Below are positions 25,215 to 28,727 of a DNA stretch of 28,727 bases, in pieces (positions within the stretch are counted from its first letter, which is position 1; the number at the start of each line of letters is the position of its first letter). The position numbers and the translations under genes were made by a program. The stretch spans positions 1-28,727 of the forward strand of contig NZ_CAMPYN010000009.1 of the NCBI RefSeq assembly GCF_946998255.1, given 5' to 3'. Origin of the DNA: an uncultured Helcococcus sp. GTDB lineage: Bacteria > Bacillota > Clostridia > Tissierellales > Peptoniphilaceae. A model generated the notes under the pieces. The model made no database searches. It worked only from the letters and a program-made list of their open reading frames with translations, and was not told the origin of the DNA.

Positions 25215-26031
25215 TTTTTACTCCATTCATATAAGTGTTTCTTAAAATAAAACAAGCATTTAACCTTCCTATACCTCCTATAGCAGGTAAGTATTTTATG
25301 GAAGAATCAATAAAATCTTTTCTACAAAAATCACCATAATATTTATCATCTTTTTGTGATATACCAAGATCTACAACTAAGGCATCATTTTTAAGTTCAA
25401 CATTTTGAAAATATCTAGCCTTCCCTATTGCTGATATGATAATATCAAAGTCTTTCATCATGTTTTTTACATCTAAAGTCTTGGAATGCGCTATAGTCAC
25501 AGTAGCATCTTCATTTAATAACATCATAGCTAGAGGTTTACCAATTATCAAAGACCTATTTATAAGCAAGATATTTTTCGATGCTAGATCAAAATTATCT
25601 CTTAAAAAATTTAAGGTGGCTGTAGCTGTAGTTGGTAGGTTTATATAATCTTGGTCAGAAAATATCTTATTAAAATTTTTAAGAGATAAGCCATCAACAT
25701 CTTTGTCAGCATCTATCTTATTAAAAATTATTTTCTGATCAAAGTCTACTTGCATCGGAGAAAATATTAAAATTCCGTTGGCATCAGATTTATTTTCTTG
25801 AGCCAGATATTTTTCAATTTCTTCCTTAGTAGTATTTTTTTCAAAGACTTTATTTTTTACACCTATATTAAGTTTTTTAGCTTCTCTTAAAATAGACTTT
25901 TCATAAGATATGGCAGCTGGATCTTCCCCAACTCTTATGGTTGATAATTTAGGTGTAAAATCTAAAGAAGATATATCCTTATTTAATTTTTTTATTAATT
26001 TATCATAATAATCATTTATATCTATAATCAT
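25204..26031 (-). CDS. folD: FolD-family methylenetetrahydrofolate dehydrogenase, divergent, possibly lacking cyclohydrolase activity
   Basis: One-carbon folate enzyme of 275 residues. FolD usually does both NADP-dependent dehydrogenation of methylene-THF and cyclohydrolysis of methenyl-THF. Family features: RVGEDPAAISYEK (33-45, Tyr43), KDVDG (110-114), the Rossmann loop NRSLIIGKPLAMMLL (158-172), AHSKT and VVDLGIS. Several signature positions differ. The Tyr-x3-Lys catalytic lysine is Ile47. The QLPLP motif is FSPMQ at 90-94, so the partner glutamine is Phe90. PCTP is PTTA (133-136), GRS is NRS, and PGGVGPMT is IGGIGRLN (251-258). This suggests a dehydrogenase-only enzyme, as known for C. 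perfringens FolD. It is the first gene of folD-trpS. Confidence 0.88.
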   Translation of the reverse strand: MIIDINDYYDKLIKKLNKDISSLDFTPKLSTIRVGEDPAAISYEKSILREAKKLNIGVKNKVFEKNTTKEEIEKYLAQENKSDANGILIFSPMQVDFDQKIIFNKIDADKDVDGLSLKNFNKIFSDQDYINLPTTATATLNFLRDNFDLASKNILLINRSLIIGKPLAMMLLNEDATVTIAHSKTLDVKNMMKDFDIIISAIGKARYFQNVELKNDALVVDLGISQKDDKYYGDFCRKDFIDSSIKYLPAIGGIGRLNACFILRNTYMNGVKNDR

Positions 26032-26047
26032 TTTCCCTCTTTGTCAT

Positions 26048-26056
26048 ATTATAGCA
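26048..26056 (-). promoter_or_regulatory. Extended -10 promoter for folD-trpS
   Basis: On the - strand the site reads TGCTATAAT, the same extended -10 as at tsaE and DUF1622. No good -35 is seen. Transcription would start near 26041, leaving only about 10 bases before the folD ATG, which has AGAGGG immediately upstream. Confidence 0.65.
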
Positions 26057-26083
26057 TATATCTTTATTACTCTAGATAAAAAA

Positions 26084-26116
26084 AGTTGCTGCGAAATATA
26101 TTTTTTCGCAACAACT
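26084..26116 (-). terminator. Terminator of the metN-metI-metQ operon
   Basis: A 13-bp stem (26084-26096 with 26104-26116) with one position that pairs as G-U on the - strand RNA, and a 7-base loop. On the - strand it is followed by a run of T (TTTTTTTATC). It starts 5 bases after the metQ stop. Confidence 0.88.
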
Positions 26117-26121
26117 AAATT

Positions 26122-26958
26122 TTACCATACTGGGTATGAAGTTCCTTTTGAATCCTCTTCAATTATAGCCTTGGTTTGAGGAGTGTAATAAGCATCTAAA
26201 ATGATTTTTAACCATTCCTTATCCTTATCTTCTGATCTTGCAGCTATAAGGTTTATATATGGGTTTTCTCCCTTAACTGCTTCTTCTAAAAATACTGTAT
26301 CTTCACCTGGTTTATAACCTGCATCAACTGCAATACCTGAGTTTATAACAGCTATTTGATTTTCTGCTAAGGTAGCTGGAATATTTGAAGCACTAATTTC
26401 TAAAAGTTTTAAGTTTTTAGGATTTTCTTTTAGATCAGCTACGGTAGGTAAAACTCCAGCATTTTCATCTACTTTAATCAGACCTGCTGCTTCTAATAGT
26501 TTTAATGCTCTACCACCATTTGTAACATCATCTGGGATGACTACTGTTTGTCCATCTTCTAATTCATCTAAACTTTTGATTGTCTCTGAATATATTCCTA
26601 AAGGAGCAAATGAAGTATCTCCTACGGCTTCTATTTTGTAGCCAAATTGTTCTACTTCCTTGTCTAGGTATATATGGTGTTGGAAAGCATTTAAGTCTAT
26701 ATCGCCAGAGTCTAGCGCCTTATTTGGTAGTGGGTAAGAATCAAAATAAACTACTTCAAGATCTACTCCCTTATCTTTTACAACATCTGCTACATGTTTC
26801 CATACGACAGAATCAGAACCTACTAGACCTATTTTCACCTTATTAGTTTCATTTGCACTTGAATTTTCTTCATTTATTTTTGTATCCTTATTATTTGAAC
26901 ATGCTACTAAAGATAGCACCAATGTTAAAGCTAAAAGTATTGTTAATATTTTTTTCAT
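26122..26958 (-). CDS. metQ: Methionine ABC transporter substrate-binding lipoprotein
   Basis: Extracellular binding protein of the D/L-methionine importer (NlpA family). It has a lipoprotein signal: basic start, hydrophobic core and lipobox LVAC, with the lipidated Cys at residue 20. The mature part has the NlpA motifs VKIGLVGSDSVVWKHV, VYFDSYPLPNKALDSGDIDLNAFQH and GRALKLLEAAGLI. Tandem ATGs occur at 26961 and 26958; the second has AAGGAG at a better six-base distance, giving 278 residues. It lies about 14 bases after metI and is the last gene of the operon. Substrate is inferred from the NIL-domain ATPase and family. Confidence 0.93.
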   Translation of the reverse strand: MKKILTILLALTLVLSLVACSNNKDTKINEENSSANETNKVKIGLVGSDSVVWKHVADVVKDKGVDLEVVYFDSYPLPNKALDSGDIDLNAFQHHIYLDKEVEQFGYKIEAVGDTSFAPLGIYSETIKSLDELEDGQTVVIPDDVTNGGRALKLLEAAGLIKVDENAGVLPTVADLKENPKNLKLLEISASNIPATLAENQIAVINSGIAVDAGYKPGEDTVFLEEAVKGENPYINLIAARSEDKDKEWLKIILDAYYTPQTKAIIEEDSKGTSYPVW

Positions 26959-26972
26959 CATATTCTCCTTTT

Positions 26973-27650
26973 TTAATGTGTTTTTTTCTTAGCAAGGTAG
27001 TTTCCTACAGTTTGTATTATTGTTACGAATAATATTATCAATATCACACAGACATAGGTTATATCATAATATCTTCTATTGTGACCATATCTTATAACAA
27101 AGGCGCCTATTCCTCCTGCCCCTACTGCTCCTCCTAGGGAAGTAAGTCCTAGTAAGGAAATAGTTGTAATAGTTATGGCTCTGATTAATTGGCCTATACT
27201 TTCTTTTAGATATACTCTAAATATTATTTCTATTGGAGATAATCCCATAGATTCTGCAGCTTCTATAACACCTTTATCAACATCAGCCAAGGCTTGTTCA
27301 ACCTGTCTTACAAAAAATGGGATTGCCCCGATTACTAAAGGAAATATAGCTCCCTTTACTCCAATCATGGTTCCCATTATGGCTCTTGTTGCTGGCAATA
27401 GGGCTGTTAGAAGTATAATAAATGGTATAGATCTAAATATATTTATTAGTATATCTAAGGGTCTATTAATATATTTATTTTCTAAAATATTATCTTTCTT
27501 TGTTACAGTGATTAACACTCCTAAAAATAACCCTATGATAAGTACAAAAAATCCTGATATAACAAGCATCAATAGAGTATCAATTAAACTTTGTATAAAT
27601 TCATCACTATGTTTTATTAAATTTGGTAAATAGCTTTTTATTGTTTCCAT
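26973..27650 (-). CDS. metI: Methionine ABC transporter permease
   Basis: Membrane permease of the methionine importer, 225 residues, the usual MetI length. Five hydrophobic segments are visible, starting near 22-48, with the conserved FRSIPFIILLTALLPATR segment near 72-89. The EAA coupling loop is at about 129-150 (VIEAAESMGLSPIEI). The GAVGAGGIGAFVIRYGHNRR motif is diagnostic of the MetI group. It overlaps metN by 13 bases, so the two are translationally coupled. Confidence 0.95.
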   Translation of the reverse strand: METIKSYLPNLIKHSDEFIQSLIDTLLMLVISGFFVLIIGLFLGVLITVTKKDNILENKYINRPLDILINIFRSIPFIILLTALLPATRAIMGTMIGVKGAIFPLVIGAIPFFVRQVEQALADVDKGVIEAAESMGLSPIEIIFRVYLKESIGQLIRAITITTISLLGLTSLGGAVGAGGIGAFVIRYGHNRRYYDITYVCVILIILFVTIIQTVGNYLAKKKTH

Positions 27651-28678
27651 ATTTCAATTAACTCCCATTTTACATTTACTTGATCTAGATATTCCTTCGC
27701 CTTTCTTATATCTTCATTTTCTCCTTTAACACTGATTATAAGTTGACCTAAACTTTTATCTTTTATAATATCTACATCACCAAATATAATTGAGCAATCA
27801 AGATCGAAGTCTCTAGAAACTTTAGATATAACTGATTCACTGGCATTGGAATCTATAAAATCTAAGTCTAAAACTTGATCTTTTTCTTCTAGGCCAAATA
27901 AGTCTGGCTTGTTTTTAAGTAAGTTTATTATTTTCCCTTTATTACTTGTAGAGTTCACAAACTCTCTTGCAATTTTTGTTTTCGGATTTGAGAATAAAGA
28001 ATATACATCATTTATCTCAACTATAGATCCATTTTCCATAACTGCTACCCTGTCACATATTTTTTTGATTACATCTAATTCATGGGTTATAACAACTATG
28101 GTTAATTTTAACTTTTCATTTAGCTCTTTCAAAAGTTCTAATATTTGACCTGTAGTTTGCGGATCAAGAGCTGAAGTAGCCTCATCACATAAAAGTATTT
28201 TTGGATCATTGGCCAAAGCTCTTGCTATAGCTACCCTTTGTTTTTGTCCTCCAGACAATTGTGAAGGATAAGCATTTTCTTTATCTGAGATTCCAACTAA
28301 AGATAATAAGTTCCTTACCTTGTTTGTTATTTCTTCTTTACTTAATCCAATGCCTTTTAGATTAAAGGCAACATTATCAAAAACTGTTAAAGACCTTAAA
28401 AGATTAAAGTGTTGAAATATCATACCAATATTTTTTCTTTCTTTTCTTAAGTCTTTTTTACTTAGGTCAGTTAGGTTTACATCATCAACAAATACTTGGC
28501 CTGTGGTAGGTTTTTCTAATAAGTTTATGCACCTTACCAGCGTTGACTTCCCAGCTCCAGAATATCCAATAAAACCAAATATCTCTCCTTCTTCTATTTT
28601 AATATTTGTATCTTTTACAGCTTCAATCAATCCATCCTTGCTTTCAAAGCTTTTTGAAAGATTTTTTAGTTCTATCAT
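27638..28678 (-). CDS. metN: Methionine ABC transporter ATPase with C-terminal NIL domain
   Basis: ATPase of the methionine importer, 346 residues. Walker A GYSGAGKST at 38-46, Q-loop in IFQHFNLL (87-94), signature LSGGQKQR (141-148), Walker B ILLCDE (161-166), SALDP D-loop and the switch His in ITHELDV are all intact. The C-terminal part from about 265 is the NIL/ACT-like domain that binds methionine and inhibits transport in known homologues. AAGGAG precedes the ATG by about 8 bases. Upstream, a TAA overlaps the ATG (TAATG) and may be the end of another gene that leaves the window. Confidence 0.96.
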   Translation of the reverse strand: MIELKNLSKSFESKDGLIEAVKDTNIKIEEGEIFGFIGYSGAGKSTLVRCINLLEKPTTGQVFVDDVNLTDLSKKDLRKERKNIGMIFQHFNLLRSLTVFDNVAFNLKGIGLSKEEITNKVRNLLSLVGISDKENAYPSQLSGGQKQRVAIARALANDPKILLCDEATSALDPQTTGQILELLKELNEKLKLTIVVITHELDVIKKICDRVAVMENGSIVEINDVYSLFSNPKTKIAREFVNSTSNKGKIINLLKNKPDLFGLEEKDQVLDLDFIDSNASESVISKVSRDFDLDCSIIFGDVDIIKDKSLGQLIISVKGENEDIRKAKEYLDQVNVKWELIEIWKQ

Positions 28679-28727
28679 TAATTTTGCTCCTTAATAAATT
28701 TGCTATGATCATTTTTTATTTTTTCTA
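28678..28727 (-). CDS. Possible 3' end of an upstream gene coupled to metN (partial)
   Basis: On the - strand one frame is open from the window edge for 15 codons (ending KNDHSKFIKEQN) and its TAA shares a base with the metN ATG. The other two frames contain stops. The hydrophilic tail and TAATG junction fit a coupled gene, but 50 bases are too few to name it, and a non-coding leader is also possible. Confidence 0.3.
   Translation of the reverse strand, partial: EKIKNDHSKFIKEQN

Noticed and set aside
26032..26083. T-box or other riboswitch ahead of folD-trpS
   Set aside because: Only about 50 bases separate the metQ terminator from folD and the likely leader is about 10 bases, too short for a T-box.
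27175..27633. 152-codon open frame on the + strand opposite metI
   Set aside because: It mirrors the membrane-coding frame of metI; composition is that of an antisense shadow and no ribosome site is evident.
28679..28727. S-box (SAM) riboswitch ahead of metN
   Set aside because: Only 49 bases are available, with no SAM-aptamer motifs; it could lie outside the window.
1..28727. CRISPR arrays, tRNA or rRNA genes, insertion sequences, toxin-antitoxin pairs
   Set aside because: No regularly spaced repeats, tRNA-like cloverleafs, transposase motifs or small toxin pairs were seen on reading both strands.

Overview
The window is AT-rich with dense gene packing, AGA as the usual arginine codon and Gram-positive style Shine-Dalgarno sites. 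Gene content and protein style fit a low-GC anaerobic Firmicute, most likely a Gram-positive anaerobic coccus of the Anaerococcus/Peptoniphilaceae group. The genus is inferred, not proven. Most of the window is conserved core genome. I see no phage, transposon, CRISPR array, rRNA or tRNA.

Region 1 (1-6363, + strand) is a maltodextrin-type sugar operon. It has a malF-like permease that runs off the left edge and carries a long N-terminal extension, then malG, an MsmX/UgpC-type ATPase, a LacI-family regulator and malQ (4-alpha-glucanotransferase). The sugar-binding protein is not in the window and probably lies upstream. A hairpin at 6335-6363 serves this operon and the converging one.

Region 2 (6369-17299, - strand) is an 11-gene housekeeping operon in the order tsaE-tsaB-rimI-tsaD-pcrA-ligA-gatC-gatA-gatB-rdgB-yfcE. 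Neighbours overlap or nearly touch. It joins tRNA t6A modification, DNA unwinding and ligation, Glu/Asp-tRNA amidation and nucleotide-pool cleaning under one extended -10 promoter near 17360.

Region 3 (17462-20781) holds a nucleoside 2-deoxyribosyltransferase-like gene and a DUF1622 membrane protein on the + strand, a MurE-type ligase on the - strand, and a deoxynucleoside kinase on the + strand. The DUF1622 promoter lies inside a 34-bp near-perfect palindrome. The kinase promoter is preceded by an NrdR-box-like site.

Region 4 (20781-24198, - strand) has an S66 peptidase (LD-carboxypeptidase/MccF-like), a Mn-type superoxide dismutase and a secreted GH73 glucosaminidase with three N-terminal repeats.

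Region 5 (24216-28727, - strand) has folD-trpS and a metN-metI-metQ methionine importer, with the possible tail of one more upstream gene at the right edge. FolD has lost several cyclohydrolase residues and may be dehydrogenase-only.

The best leads are the divergent FolD, the NrdR-like site at the deoxynucleoside kinase, the palindromic operator at DUF1622 and the extended MalF. I found no clear sign of a wholly new multi-gene system. No stretch over 300 bases lacks a gene.
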